Shown here piece by piece: positions 29,085 to 39,026 of a stretch of DNA of 57,576 nt. The stretch's first letter is position 1. Each line of letters begins with the position of its first letter. The notes beneath the pieces are model-generated. The model did not search any database and was not told where the DNA came from. It saw only the letters and a program-made list of their open reading frames with translations. Location of the stretch: assembly GCA_028288505.1 (NCBI GenBank), contig JAQBNN010000020.1:1-57576 (forward strand). Direction: 5' to 3'. The position numbers were made by a program, and so were the translations under genes. Origin of the DNA: Segetibacter sp. GTDB taxonomy: Bacteria > Bacteroidota > Bacteroidia > Chitinophagales > Chitinophagaceae.

Positions 29085-29843
29085 TTACTCTGCTACTTTC
29101 TTCCTCCTTACATCCAGGTTTTGAAAGTAGGCTATTCTAATTACATCAGCATTTCTGTATCGATTACCTGCCGGCAACTGAATAAATTGATTTAAATAGC
29201 CGAACTGTAAATTATCGTGCGCATTGGTATTCACTTTTAAGCCTAAAAACAGGCGGTTTTGGTCGAAGTAGTTATTTACTACCTGCTTACCAAAGTTTAT
29301 AAGCAATTCATCATTAACAATAAAGGACCAACGCCCAGGGGTATTAGGGGCTTTATTAAAAGGAATTTCGTATAAAAAATTATACCGCAACCTCCAGTTA
29401 AAACTGTACCCTTCAGCTAATTTATCAGCGGTTTCGAACTTACGGCGGTAACGCTCTTCAAGCCTGATGTACTGCATTAAACGTGTCTTCGCATTCTTTG
29501 TATGCCACTGTATTTGCTGCCAGGGGCGATGCTCTGGTTGATTAACATTGGTACTTGCATCGGCCGGGTAATTGGTAATATAACCGTACCCTGCTGTAAG
29601 TTTGGTTACATCGTTAAGATAGTAAGTTAATCCAACTCTCGCTATTGTAGTAGACAGGTCTTCAACATAATAATCTTTAGTTCGAAATTGGAGATCCGTC
29701 CATAAACCAACCTTATCTGAAAAACGAGTTTGGTTGAAGTAGGCGCCCCAGATCTGGTTATAATGAGTGGTTGTTTTTGTTTGGGCCTTAACTGTTACAA
29801 CTGTTAGCACCATTGCCGCTAGAACTATAATCTTCTTATTCAT
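29085..29843 (-). CDS. DUF2490 family protein (secreted, beta-barrel-like)
   Basis: 252 aa; signal peptide, 'HYNQIWGAYFNQTRFSDKVGLWTDLQFRTKDYYVEDLSTTIARVGLTYYLND', 'YIRLEERYRRKF'. Confidence 0.82.
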   Translation of the reverse strand: MNKKIIVLAAMVLTVVTVKAQTKTTTHYNQIWGAYFNQTRFSDKVGLWTDLQFRTKDYYVEDLSTTIARVGLTYYLNDVTKLTAGYGYITNYPADASTNVNQPEHRPWQQIQWHTKNAKTRLMQYIRLEERYRRKFETADKLAEGYSFNWRLRYNFLYEIPFNKAPNTPGRWSFIVNDELLINFGKQVVNNYFDQNRLFLGLKVNTNAHDNLQFGYLNQFIQLPAGNRYRNADVIRIAYFQNLDVRRKKVAE

Positions 29844-29912
29844 CCGTTTATTGTATTCAGGTATTATTAATAGGTTTTTTACCGGTAATCGCTAAAGTGC
29901 ACAAAGATATAA

Positions 29913-29937
29913 AGTACAAGTGTGCGACGCAACGATG
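29913..29937 (-). repeat. A-type arm upstream of the DUF2490 gene
   Basis: AGTACAAGTGTGCGACGCAACGATG. Confidence 0.9.
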
Positions 29938-30232
29938 ATGACCAATGATTGAATGATGACTACCAAAAAAATTTGATTTGAGTTATAGACTTGCTTTAAG
30001 TGGTTTTGGGCTACTGATTTTAATATTTCGATTTAAGCGCTTGAGCAAATTTGAAATTGAGGAGTGATGTAAAAAACCTCTCCGCTTTGGATTGCTTGCT
30101 ATGTTTGAATTTACAGTAGGTTCGAAACCAAGGTGTATGTTTTTGTAAATCAGTGCTATCCTCTGGGTGGGTAACTATTAAAGTTGTAGATTTTAAGTGA
30201 TAGCGAGCTACGTACTACCTAGAACTTAATAG

Positions 30233-33199
30233 TTACAACTTGGCTAATAAATTATCGAAAGTGAATGCTATATAATATAAACCACCAATGGTTGGACCCC
30301 CTGCATATTGAATGTATCGGTTGTTGAAAATATTGGCTGCCCCTACTTTTACATTAGCTTTTGCTTTTGGAACTTTAAGGGAAACCTGGGCATCGAAGGT
30401 GCTGTATGCAGAAACAGCGCCTGTAACTAATGGGCTTTCCCATAGGAAAGCATCCTGCCATTTGTATGCAATGTTGAAACCAAGGTTTTTTACTACTTCA
30501 CGGTTGCCAAAAGATAAATTAGTTGACCACTCAGGAGTATTGAAACCGGTAACAAATATGTCGGTGGTTTTGTTAGCCTTCATCTTGTTGTAACTAACAT
30601 TACCTCTTAGGGTGTAACGTTTATAGAAATTGTATGTAAGGCCTAAAGATGAGCCATAATTGCGATAAGTGTTTTTTGCGTTGGTGTATACGCGGTAACG
30701 TTCTTGCCCTTTATTTGCTGCATTAGCAGCTGTTGGCGTTGTTGCATCACGGTTTCTATCAAGCATTGATAACACTGCTGCATCAGAGCCTACTGTTTCA
30801 GCCTTTGGAACAAATACCTGCACCTGTCCGAGGAATCCTTCATAAGTGTTGCTGTAAGCATCAATATCCACTACTACTTTGTTATTGAATAACACACTTT
30901 TGTAGCCTGCCTCTAAAGAGTTGATACGTTCAGGGCGAGCCTTGGAAAGGTTGGCTACTTCGAGCAGGCCTTTGTTGGCTAATGCCGCATCATCTGTATT
31001 GCCTTGTGCACTAACTGCAGCATTAAAATTAATAACTGAAGCCTGGGTATAACTGTTCTCTAAATATCCTAAGCCTTCATTTATGTAGGAGAGGCTACCT
31101 ACACGTTTTACACGTCCGTTGTTTACATAAGACAAAGCCTCAAACAAGGCCGGGAAACGATAACCTTGCTGGAACGTAAGACGGAAATTATGGACCTCTT
31201 TTACGGTATATACTGCTGCTAAACGTGGTGTAAGCTCCCCTTCAAACTCAGGGTTATAATCGTAGCGTAAAGAGCCAAACAGTTTTAATTTTTCTGTAAA
31301 TAGAGTCTTTGTTATTTGTGAGAAAGCCCCAACTTTTTTATAATAAATATTGTTGCCATAACCACCGTCGGCTAAAGGTTTATTACGATTTGCAATAGAA
31401 CGGGAGAAGTCAACAAAGTTGTTCCCATCGGGGATTACTTCGTACACACGTGCATCTCCTCCAACAAGCAGATTAAATATTCTTATGTGTTTAGATAAAT
31501 CCCATTGTGCTTCTGCATGGTACAAACGGCTCTTTTGCACAAGGGCAGCACCACCAGTTTCGGGTGCATCAGGTATAGCTATCGATTTTATGTCCCAGTT
31601 ATTTATTTTGATGATGGTGCTTCTTAAATTCTCGAATGCTGGTGTGCCTGGTTCAACACGGCCTGCATCGGCGGCTACTCTTGCTGCTTTAGTTGCGGTA
31701 GCTAAATCAGCACCAGCATTTAATTGATTTACTAAGGCACTTTTATATTTTGCAGCCCATACATTGTTACTACCACCGCTTGCTAAATCAAGGTTGTCAG
31801 CCAGAGGTTTTACGTTGTAAGAATCACCGGTATTTTCGATTGAAATATAACTTCGAACTACGTAGTTGCTTCCCTTCAATTCAAGGTTGTGATTTTGAAC
31901 CACCACATTATCCAATTGTATTTTATTACCACGTTGAAATACTCCATCTATTTTACCTACACGGTAAGAGTAAGATAATTCGGCTTTATCAATTAAGCGA
32001 TAATGCATGCTTGCATCGAGCTTTAAGTTATCTACCTTGGGTTTTACTAAATCTGTTTCCCAGTAACCGGTACGGGCAACACGCAACGTTTGGTTAGCGC
32101 TTCCATTGATGTTTAGGCCGCTTATTGAAATAACATTACTACCAGCGAGTGCATCATCACCGTATTTATTCCAGCCATCGAAGGCAACATTATTAGGGCC
32201 ATTTAATTGTTGAAAACCAGGGTTAGCACTTTTTAGGTTATTCGTGTTTTGGTTTAGGCGGCTGTTGGAGCGCCAATCTAGTCCTCTCATATAGCTTCCG
32301 TTAATCTTGAAGGCCCACCTGTTATTAAAAGCTTTCGCATAACGCAGTGCTGTTTCATTTAGGAAGGCAGGAGAGTGATCAATACCATCAACGTGGTTAA
32401 GACCTACTTTTTGATAGAAACTTAAACCTTGGTATAAGAAAGGGCTTTTAGTTAGCAGGTTAGCCATGCCATTAATTGCATTCATACCATATAAAGCTGA
32501 AGCCGCACCTGGTGTAATCTCTACACTTGCTATGTCTAATTCTGTTGGGCCAATGGCATTTCCTAAAGGCACCCCTAGCGTTGCGGCTTGCATATCTATC
32601 CCGTCAACCAGTTGCATAAAACGAAAATTGTTAGGAATGTTGAAGCCGCGGGTATTTGGCACTTTAAAGGTTAAGCTTGATGTTGTCATCTGTAAGCCTT
32701 TAACGCCTTCTAATGCATCGTAGAAACCTGGTGATGCTGATTCCCTAATTGCACGTATGTCAAGTTTTTCGATGGCGACAGGGGATTTTAAAATACTTTC
32801 TGCAACACGTGATGCAGTTACAACCACTTCTTTTCCTAATACAGTTTGGGTAACAAGAGCGATGTTTAGGTTAGACTCTATGCTCTTTACCTCGAACTCC
32901 TGCTGCTGAAAACCAATAGATGAAAATACAAGTGTAAGCGGAAATTTGTTTTTAGTACGAATGGAAAAAAGACCTTCATTACTTGTAATAGTTCCTGCTA
33001 TGGTTCCTTTAATTTGTACACTTACTGAAGGAATAGGTTGTTTAGTTTGTTCGTCAACCACCTTACCTGAAATTTCAATAAGGTTTGTTCCCTGGGCCTT
33101 TAAGGGTTGAAATGTTGGTAATGAAAGAAAGAATAAAAGTGCTGTTAGTAAAATTTGAGTGTGGGCAAAGTAATGCCTTGCTGGTAAATAATGTTTCAT
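30233..33199 (-). CDS. TonB-dependent receptor with N-terminal carboxypeptidase-regulatory-like domain
   Basis: 988 aa; 'ISGKVVDEQTKQPIPSVSVQIKGTIAGTITSNEG', plug region 'PNTRGFNIPNNFRFMQLVDGIDMQ', C-terminal 'AFTFDNLLAKL'. Confidence 0.92.
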   Translation of the reverse strand: MKHYLPARHYFAHTQILLTALLFFLSLPTFQPLKAQGTNLIEISGKVVDEQTKQPIPSVSVQIKGTIAGTITSNEGLFSIRTKNKFPLTLVFSSIGFQQQEFEVKSIESNLNIALVTQTVLGKEVVVTASRVAESILKSPVAIEKLDIRAIRESASPGFYDALEGVKGLQMTTSSLTFKVPNTRGFNIPNNFRFMQLVDGIDMQAATLGVPLGNAIGPTELDIASVEITPGAASALYGMNAINGMANLLTKSPFLYQGLSFYQKVGLNHVDGIDHSPAFLNETALRYAKAFNNRWAFKINGSYMRGLDWRSNSRLNQNTNNLKSANPGFQQLNGPNNVAFDGWNKYGDDALAGSNVISISGLNINGSANQTLRVARTGYWETDLVKPKVDNLKLDASMHYRLIDKAELSYSYRVGKIDGVFQRGNKIQLDNVVVQNHNLELKGSNYVVRSYISIENTGDSYNVKPLADNLDLASGGSNNVWAAKYKSALVNQLNAGADLATATKAARVAADAGRVEPGTPAFENLRSTIIKINNWDIKSIAIPDAPETGGAALVQKSRLYHAEAQWDLSKHIRIFNLLVGGDARVYEVIPDGNNFVDFSRSIANRNKPLADGGYGNNIYYKKVGAFSQITKTLFTEKLKLFGSLRYDYNPEFEGELTPRLAAVYTVKEVHNFRLTFQQGYRFPALFEALSYVNNGRVKRVGSLSYINEGLGYLENSYTQASVINFNAAVSAQGNTDDAALANKGLLEVANLSKARPERINSLEAGYKSVLFNNKVVVDIDAYSNTYEGFLGQVQVFVPKAETVGSDAAVLSMLDRNRDATTPTAANAANKGQERYRVYTNAKNTYRNYGSSLGLTYNFYKRYTLRGNVSYNKMKANKTTDIFVTGFNTPEWSTNLSFGNREVVKNLGFNIAYKWQDAFLWESPLVTGAVSAYSTFDAQVSLKVPKAKANVKVGAANIFNNRYIQYAGGPTIGGLYYIAFTFDNLLAKL

Positions 33200-33310
33200 T
33201 TTATCAGTTATTGAATAAGTGAAAATATAATTAGGATGAGATTACAGAGAGCGACAGCAGGTAGTTATTGATGCTGCAGCTGTAAGGAAGTTGTATAATA
33301 TTTTATCATA

Positions 33311-33329
33311 GTCTACTATTTTAGTAGAC
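33311..33329. promoter_or_regulatory. palindrome GTCTACTA-TTT-TAGTAGAC upstream of the TonB receptor
   Basis: Perfect 8-bp arms, 112 bp upstream of the start; CTACY-N5-RGTAG core also found upstream of cysH. Confidence 0.65.
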
Positions 33330-33579
33330 AAATTTATTAGTAGAATTTTAGCCTGCAAAGTATTTTTTAAAAATCTTTTTTATTATGCTACAACGTAAAG
33401 AGCAAACGCAGTAGGAGCAGGGGTTTTATCTCATTAAATATTTTAAATAGTCTAATACTTCTGCTATTTTATTGCAGGAAAACTATTAAGCGCATTTTAG
33501 AACTGGCGGTTGAAGCTGAAGCTTTTATTAGTAGTAGAGTTGCTATAAACTAAACTTCTGCTGCATAGCATTACTAAAA

Positions 33580-33600
33580 GATGAACGTAATGCGACGCAA
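33580..33600 (-). repeat. degenerate A-type arm
   Basis: GATGAACGTAATGCGACGCAA. Confidence 0.4.
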
Positions 33601-33645
33601 GAGAAGTATTATGAAAGAACAAATGCTGATTGCAAAATAAATTAT

Positions 33646-35163
33646 TTAAAACACCTTCACTAAAATCCTCATACTCCAAATAATAACAAGTATACCAAGG
33701 AGGATAAACGAGGCTTTACGAGGTAGCCTTCCGGCAAGACGAGCTGCTATAGGAGCCGCAAGGAGACCACCAATAATTAAAGCAACAATAACCTGCCAGT
33801 GGGTAACACCAAGCATAGTAAAAAAAGTAAAGGCGCTTGCAAGGGTAACAAAAAACTCAGTTAAGCTTACCGAACCAATAACATATTTAGGGCTACGACC
33901 TTTGGTGATGAGCGTTGTAGTAACTATTGGTCCCCAACCGCCACCGCCGAAAGAATCAAGGAAACCACCTATGCCTGCAAGCAGGCTAAAATTTTTAAAT
34001 TTCTTTGCAACTTTTGTAGTTCTAAAAGCATTTATAAGAATTCGCAAACCAAGAAATAAAGTATAAACAGCCATAACAGGCTTTAGGTATTGAGCATGTG
34101 TATCGCCATACTTACTCAACAATACGGCACCAAGTATGGCACCTAAAACACCTGGGATCACAAGTATTTTAAACAGTTTTTTATTTACGTTTCCAAACTT
34201 ATAATGGCTATAGCCAGAGGCGCCACTTGCAAACATTTCTGCTGTATGAATGCTGCCACTTATAGATGAAAGATTAACCCCGGCAGATAATAATATGGTA
34301 GCACTAGTAACACCATAGCCCATACCTAAAGCACCATCAACCAACTGGGCAAGAAAGCCCGCCAGGATCATCCAATGAAAATTAGCATCGAGGGTTTGGT
34401 AATAATCTATTGTGCTATTTGCTATGCCTCTTAATGGAACATAAGCAAAAATAAAATGACCAATAAGCATTACCGCAAAAACGCTTACAGAGTAAGTAGC
34501 AATCCGCTTCCATTGCACACTCTTTTCCTGCTTACCATCTTCCACTAATCCCCTGGTAAGATGGTTTAGTTTCTTCACCTTATCAGCAAAATTGCCATTC
34601 AGTTTATTCCTTATCTGGTGCAGGTTAGTAATTACGTCATCCAACTCTGGTGGCAGTGCATCAGCTAATACTTCTTTAATTCTTTTAGCTGCCGTTGGCG
34701 ATTTTCCGTTTGTAGATATGGCTATTTTAAGATTTCCTTTTTTTACCACAGAGCCTAAATAAAAATCACATAGCTCAGGCTTATCAGCTACATTAATCAA
34801 CTTGCCTTGCGCCCTTGCGGCTTCGGCAATTGCTGCACTTGCTACTACATCATCAATTGCAGAAATTACCACTTCAATGTCGTTTAAATCGCCTGCATCA
34901 AAAGGCTTTTCTAACAGATGTATGTTACTATTATATTTCGCAATTTCTCTAATCTCTTTGCTTATTGAAGTAGCAACCAACTTAATATTTGTTGCAGGCG
35001 AATTACTTAGAACAGCATTCAACTTCTCTAATCCTATATTTCCTCCACCTACAATTAATAGCCGTAGATGCTCTAGTTTTAAAAATACAGGAAAGAGGTT
35101 ATTCACCTCCTTAATAGAACTAGGCTCGTTAATAGTTTCGCTATTTAATTTTGTTTCCTGCAT
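33646..35163 (-). CDS. fusion: Met8/CysG-N-like precorrin-2 dehydrogenase (siroheme synthase N-domain) + TauE/SafE-type membrane transporter
   Basis: 505 aa; N-terminus 'LFPVFLKLEHLRLLIVGGGNIGLEKLNAVL...VADKPELCDFYLGSVVKKGNLKIAISTNGKSPTAAKRIKEVL'; C-terminus 'FLAQLVDGALGMGYGVTSATILLSAGV...GFLDSFGGGGWGPIVTTTLITKGRSPKYVIGSVSLTEFFVTLAS'. Confidence 0.9.
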   Translation of the reverse strand: MQETKLNSETINEPSSIKEVNNLFPVFLKLEHLRLLIVGGGNIGLEKLNAVLSNSPATNIKLVATSISKEIREIAKYNSNIHLLEKPFDAGDLNDIEVVISAIDDVVASAAIAEAARAQGKLINVADKPELCDFYLGSVVKKGNLKIAISTNGKSPTAAKRIKEVLADALPPELDDVITNLHQIRNKLNGNFADKVKKLNHLTRGLVEDGKQEKSVQWKRIATYSVSVFAVMLIGHFIFAYVPLRGIANSTIDYYQTLDANFHWMILAGFLAQLVDGALGMGYGVTSATILLSAGVNLSSISGSIHTAEMFASGASGYSHYKFGNVNKKLFKILVIPGVLGAILGAVLLSKYGDTHAQYLKPVMAVYTLFLGLRILINAFRTTKVAKKFKNFSLLAGIGGFLDSFGGGGWGPIVTTTLITKGRSPKYVIGSVSLTEFFVTLASAFTFFTMLGVTHWQVIVALIIGGLLAAPIAARLAGRLPRKASFILLGILVIIWSMRILVKVF

Positions 35164-35171
35164 TATATTAT

Positions 35172-35193
35172 GCCCCCGCCCTAAAGGGAGCTT
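35172..35193 (+). repeat. GCCCCCGCCCTAAAGGGAGCTT repeat arm
   Basis: 21-nt match to 57401-57421; diverged inverted partner at 35337-35360. Confidence 0.8.
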
Positions 35194-35273
35194 GTATACC
35201 TTTTACTGATTTTATAGCTTTACAAAAAGCAAGGTATTTTTTATGGGACTAAAACATTTTAATATAAATTAAA

Positions 35274-35298
35274 CATCGTTGTGTCACTCACTTGTACT
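35274..35298 (+). repeat. B-type arm between the fusion gene and cysI
   Basis: CATCGTTGTGTCACTCACTTGTACT. Confidence 0.92.
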
Positions 35299-35336
35299 GT
35301 CAGTTATCTATTCATCAGGCCGTGATCCTAATCTCT

Positions 35337-35360
35337 CTCCTCACTTTAGGGCCGGGGCAG
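35337..35360 (-). repeat. inverted partner of the CCCTAAAGGG repeat, overlapping the cysI 3' end
   Basis: CTCCTCACTTTAGGGCCGGGGCAG. Confidence 0.7.
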
Positions 35361-37067
35361 ATTCACATCACTTAAACTACTTGCACTCCTGGTTAATGGT
35401 ACGCTGTTCAACCATTTTTTATGCGAGAAATCACCAAAGGTTTCACCGTTCACTCTTTCATTTTTATAAGTAGCAAACAAGTTATCCAACTCATTTAAGA
35501 TCTCATCTTCATTCAGGCTTTCTTTATAGAGTTTATTTAAACGTTCGCCTAACCTATCCCCACCGATATGAAAGTTATACTTACCATAAGAAGTTCCAAC
35601 CAAACCAATCTCAGCAGCAAAAGGACGGGCACAACCATTAGGGCAACCAGTCATGCGAATGGTTATCTCCTCGTTTTGTAATCCGTACTTTTCAAGTATA
35701 GGTTCAATCTTAGTAATTAAATCGGGCATATAACGTTGTCCTTCTGCCAATGCAAGCGGACAAGTATTAAGTGCCACACAAGCCATTGCATTTTTGCGAA
35801 GAGCTGAGGCAGCATCGGTATGAGCTATTAATTGAAAGCGTTCTAATATTTCCGTGATTTGCGTTTTATCTTCTTCTTTAACGTCACCCAGAATCAAATT
35901 CTGGTTACAGGTAAAGATGAAGTTTGCTTTACCTGTTTTAGCTACTTCAAGTAGCCCTGATTTTAGCGCAAGTGTTTCATCATCTAAAACTCTTCCGTTC
36001 TCAATAAATAATGTATAATGCCATAACTCTTTATGGTCTTGTTGCCAACCGTAATAGTCTTTACGCTCATGGAAGGAGTATGGTCTTTCATCTTCTAGTC
36101 TAAAACCGCATCTTCTTTCCAATTCATCCTTCCACCAGTCAAGTCCTAACCTGTCTACCGTGTATTTAAGCCTGGCTAATTTTCTATCGCTGCGGTTACC
36201 ATAATCTCTTTGTATTGTCAAGATCTCGTAAACGGCCTTCAACACTTTTTCTTCTGTATCTGCAAAACCTACTATAGTTGCAAGGCGAGCATAGTTATCA
36301 GCATTCCCGTGAGTGGTTGACATACCACCACCAATAGCTATATTAAAACCTTTTAGTTTATCGTTCTCGATGATTGCAATTAATCCAATATCGTTGGTTA
36401 AAACATCCACATCGTTATTAGGTGGTATGGCTATAGCTATTTTGAATTTACGAGGCATGTACCTATCCTGGTACAAAGGGTCAACCTCAGATTCCTTGTC
36501 TACAATCTTTTCCTCGTCTAACCAGATCTCATAATATGCATGTGTCTTTGGCAAAAGCAATTGGTCAATTGCTTTTGCATACGCGAACACTTCTTCATGC
36601 ACCTTTGACTGCTTTGGATTTGAAGAACAAAGTACGTTACGATTAATATCGCCACATGTGGCTAAGGTTGTAAGGTGGGCTTCGTTAAATGCTTTTAGCG
36701 TAGGCTTCACATCGTACTTAAGTACACCATGTAACTGTATGGTTTGCCTGGTTGTTATTTTAATAACGCCTGTAGAGTTTTCACCAGCGATGTTATGCAA
36801 GTCAACCCATTGTTGCGGAGCAATTACACCACCGGGTAAACGCAATCTTATCATGAACGAATATAAGCGCTCAAGTTTCTTCTCTGCACGTTCCTCTCTC
36901 CTGTCACGGTCGTCCTGCACGTACATGCCATGGAAGCGAACAAGGGCAACGTCATCTTCATTAAGATTGCCTGTTATTTCCTTTTCAATACTTTCAACAA
37001 GTGTTCCTCTCAGGCTATCACTTGCCTGCTTTATTCTTTCGGTGCCTGATAAATTATTTTGCTGCAT
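35346..37067 (-). CDS. cysI: assimilatory sulfite reductase hemoprotein (nitrite/sulfite reductase family)
   Basis: 573 aa; 'RLRLPGGVIAPQQWVDLH', 'TTRQTIQLHGV', 'CPLALAEGQRYMPDL', 'IRMTGCPNGCARPFAAEIGLVG'. Confidence 0.93.
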   Translation of the reverse strand: MQQNNLSGTERIKQASDSLRGTLVESIEKEITGNLNEDDVALVRFHGMYVQDDRDRREERAEKKLERLYSFMIRLRLPGGVIAPQQWVDLHNIAGENSTGVIKITTRQTIQLHGVLKYDVKPTLKAFNEAHLTTLATCGDINRNVLCSSNPKQSKVHEEVFAYAKAIDQLLLPKTHAYYEIWLDEEKIVDKESEVDPLYQDRYMPRKFKIAIAIPPNNDVDVLTNDIGLIAIIENDKLKGFNIAIGGGMSTTHGNADNYARLATIVGFADTEEKVLKAVYEILTIQRDYGNRSDRKLARLKYTVDRLGLDWWKDELERRCGFRLEDERPYSFHERKDYYGWQQDHKELWHYTLFIENGRVLDDETLALKSGLLEVAKTGKANFIFTCNQNLILGDVKEEDKTQITEILERFQLIAHTDAASALRKNAMACVALNTCPLALAEGQRYMPDLITKIEPILEKYGLQNEEITIRMTGCPNGCARPFAAEIGLVGTSYGKYNFHIGGDRLGERLNKLYKESLNEDEILNELDNLFATYKNERVNGETFGDFSHKKWLNSVPLTRSASSLSDVNLPRP

Positions 37068-37072
37068 ATTTA

Positions 37073-37103
37073 ATGGAAAATGGAAAATGGAAAATGGAAA
37101 TAT
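37073..37103. repeat. heptamer tandem repeat (AATGGAA)x4 directly 5' of cysI
   Basis: AATGGAAAATGGAAAATGGAAAATGGAAAT. Confidence 0.8.
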
Positions 37104-37202
37104 AGGAGCAAGTCATAAGCTCTAAATTCATCTTCCCCCTTTTGCATTCTTAGTTTTTGTTATTTAAATAATAGCTTTTCGTTTTGTTGAATACTGATAA
37201 AA

Positions 37203-37227
37203 CGTACAAGAGTGCGACGCAAGTAAG
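37203..37227 (-). repeat. A-type arm between cysI and cysJ
   Basis: CGTACAAGAGTGCGACGCAAGTAAG, followed by GTTTAATAG. Confidence 0.85.
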
Positions 37228-37313
37228 GTTTAATAGTAGTAAATAAGATCGGCTCAAAGACTAATACAAGGCCTTTACTCTTTTTCATTTTGCATTTTTC
37301 TTTGAATTATGCA

Positions 37314-39026
37314 TTAATATACGTCTTTCAAATACCGGCCTTCATCTTTCAACTGCTCAACAAACTGTACTGCTTCTTCGATTGTTTTATTGCCAAACTT
37401 TTCTACCAGTTGCATCAATGTATCTTCTACATCAACACTCATTGGTTCTTTTGCGCCGCAAATATAAATAGATGCTCCGTTTAACATCCACTCGTATAAC
37501 TCCTGTCCGTTCTTTAGCATTTTGTGTTGCACATATTCTTTTTCCTTTTGGTCACGTGAAAAAGCCACATTGATTTTTGTGAGAACGCCGGTTTCCATCC
37601 AGTTCTGTAATTCGGTTTGGTAAAGGAAATCAGTTACGAAATGCTGGTCGCCAAAGAACAACCAGTTGCGACCTGTTGCACCAGTAGTATCTCTATGTGC
37701 AAGAAAAGAACGGAATGGGGCAATACCGGTGCCGGGGCCAATCATGATGATATCTTTATCGTCGGCAGGCAAACGGAACTGGCTGTTTTTATGTATATAA
37801 AACTCAACTTTACTTTCGTTAGGAAGTTGAGAAAGATAATCGGAACACAAGCCGCACTTCCACTCATCATTTACATGAAACTTATCTCTTGCAACAGTAA
37901 TGTGTACCTCGCCACTATGCGCTTCAGGCGACGATGAAATAGAATATAACCTTGGTGCAATTGGTTCAAGAATTTCAATTAACTGCTCAAACTGTGCCTT
38001 GTTTTGCAGAGGATAAATCTTCAATAAATCAAGCAAGCCAATTTTTGTAGAGGGAATGTCTTGTGCGACTAACGTTGCATATTTGCTTACAACTCTTTCA
38101 GGTAAGAAGAAGATGTTTAGCTTCTTCTTGAGTAGTTCAAATACGGTAACATCTTCATGCCTGAACGTGAAAGTTTTATTCTTATCAATACCTAATAAAT
38201 CAACGATGGGTTCAACTACGCGTAAGGGATTTTCGGGTATAACACCTAAAGCATCACCGGGTAAGTAGTCAATATCTTCTGCGGCAATTTCTATATGATG
38301 AGTTTCTTTTTTAGAACCTCTATCGTTAAGATTAATGTTGGTTAAGAGCGTACCATTGTAGATTTTTTTACCGGTAGATTTTTTTGCAACAACAGCAGGA
38401 GCAGCAACAGTTGCCGTACCATTAGTTGCAGATTTTGTAAGTTGATTTAACACCTGACTAAACCATCCTTCAGCTTCGTCCTCATAGTCTACATCGCATT
38501 TTATTAGCGGTACTAAACGTTCAGCACCCAGCCTGTTTAATTGCTGGTCAACTTCTTCACCGGCCTTGCAGAATAAGGGATAAGAAGTATCGCCTAAGGC
38601 TAATACACCGTACTTTAAATTATCGAGCTTGAAGCCATTGTTATGTATATGATCGAAAAATTTCTTTGCTCCTGCAGGAGGATCTCCTTCACCTTGTGTT
38701 GACACAATAGTTAACAGGTATTCTTCTTTAGGCAGGTCTGTTAACCTGTACTGTTCTAGGTTTACCACCTTGGCGTTAATGCCACTCTTCTTTGCTTTAA
38801 GCCCAAATTCGGTAGCTAGTTTTTTAGAGTTGCCTGTTTCTGTTCCGTAAGCAATAGTAATTTTATTTACTGCAGGCGCAGCCGAGGCTGTTACTTGTGC
38901 AGCTTGTTGTTGTACACCTTGCTTAGCCAACACGCCCGATAAGTACCCGTTCATCCAAATAAGTTCGTCATTGGTAGAAGTACTTAAAAGGTCTAAGAAA
39001 TTTTTTAATTTAAGCTCTGCTAGCAT
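37314..39026 (-). CDS. cysJ: assimilatory sulfite reductase flavoprotein subunit
   Basis: 570 aa; flavodoxin 'ITIAYGTETGNSKKLATEF', 'RLYSISSSPEAHSGEVHITV', 'MIGPGTGIAPFRSFLAHR', C-terminal 'EGRYLKDVY'. Confidence 0.95.
   Translation of the reverse strand: MLAELKLKNFLDLLSTSTNDELIWMNGYLSGVLAKQGVQQQAAQVTASAAPAVNKITIAYGTETGNSKKLATEFGLKAKKSGINAKVVNLEQYRLTDLPKEEYLLTIVSTQGEGDPPAGAKKFFDHIHNNGFKLDNLKYGVLALGDTSYPLFCKAGEEVDQQLNRLGAERLVPLIKCDVDYEDEAEGWFSQVLNQLTKSATNGTATVAAPAVVAKKSTGKKIYNGTLLTNINLNDRGSKKETHHIEIAAEDIDYLPGDALGVIPENPLRVVEPIVDLLGIDKNKTFTFRHEDVTVFELLKKKLNIFFLPERVVSKYATLVAQDIPSTKIGLLDLLKIYPLQNKAQFEQLIEILEPIAPRLYSISSSPEAHSGEVHITVARDKFHVNDEWKCGLCSDYLSQLPNESKVEFYIHKNSQFRLPADDKDIIMIGPGTGIAPFRSFLAHRDTTGATGRNWLFFGDQHFVTDFLYQTELQNWMETGVLTKINVAFSRDQKEKEYVQHKMLKNGQELYEWMLNGASIYICGAKEPMSVDVEDTLMQLVEKFGNKTIEEAVQFVEQLKDEGRYLKDVY

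Noticed and set aside
28983-29195. 70-aa plus ORF after metX
   Set aside because: Runs through a B repeat arm and into the antisense of the DUF2490 gene.
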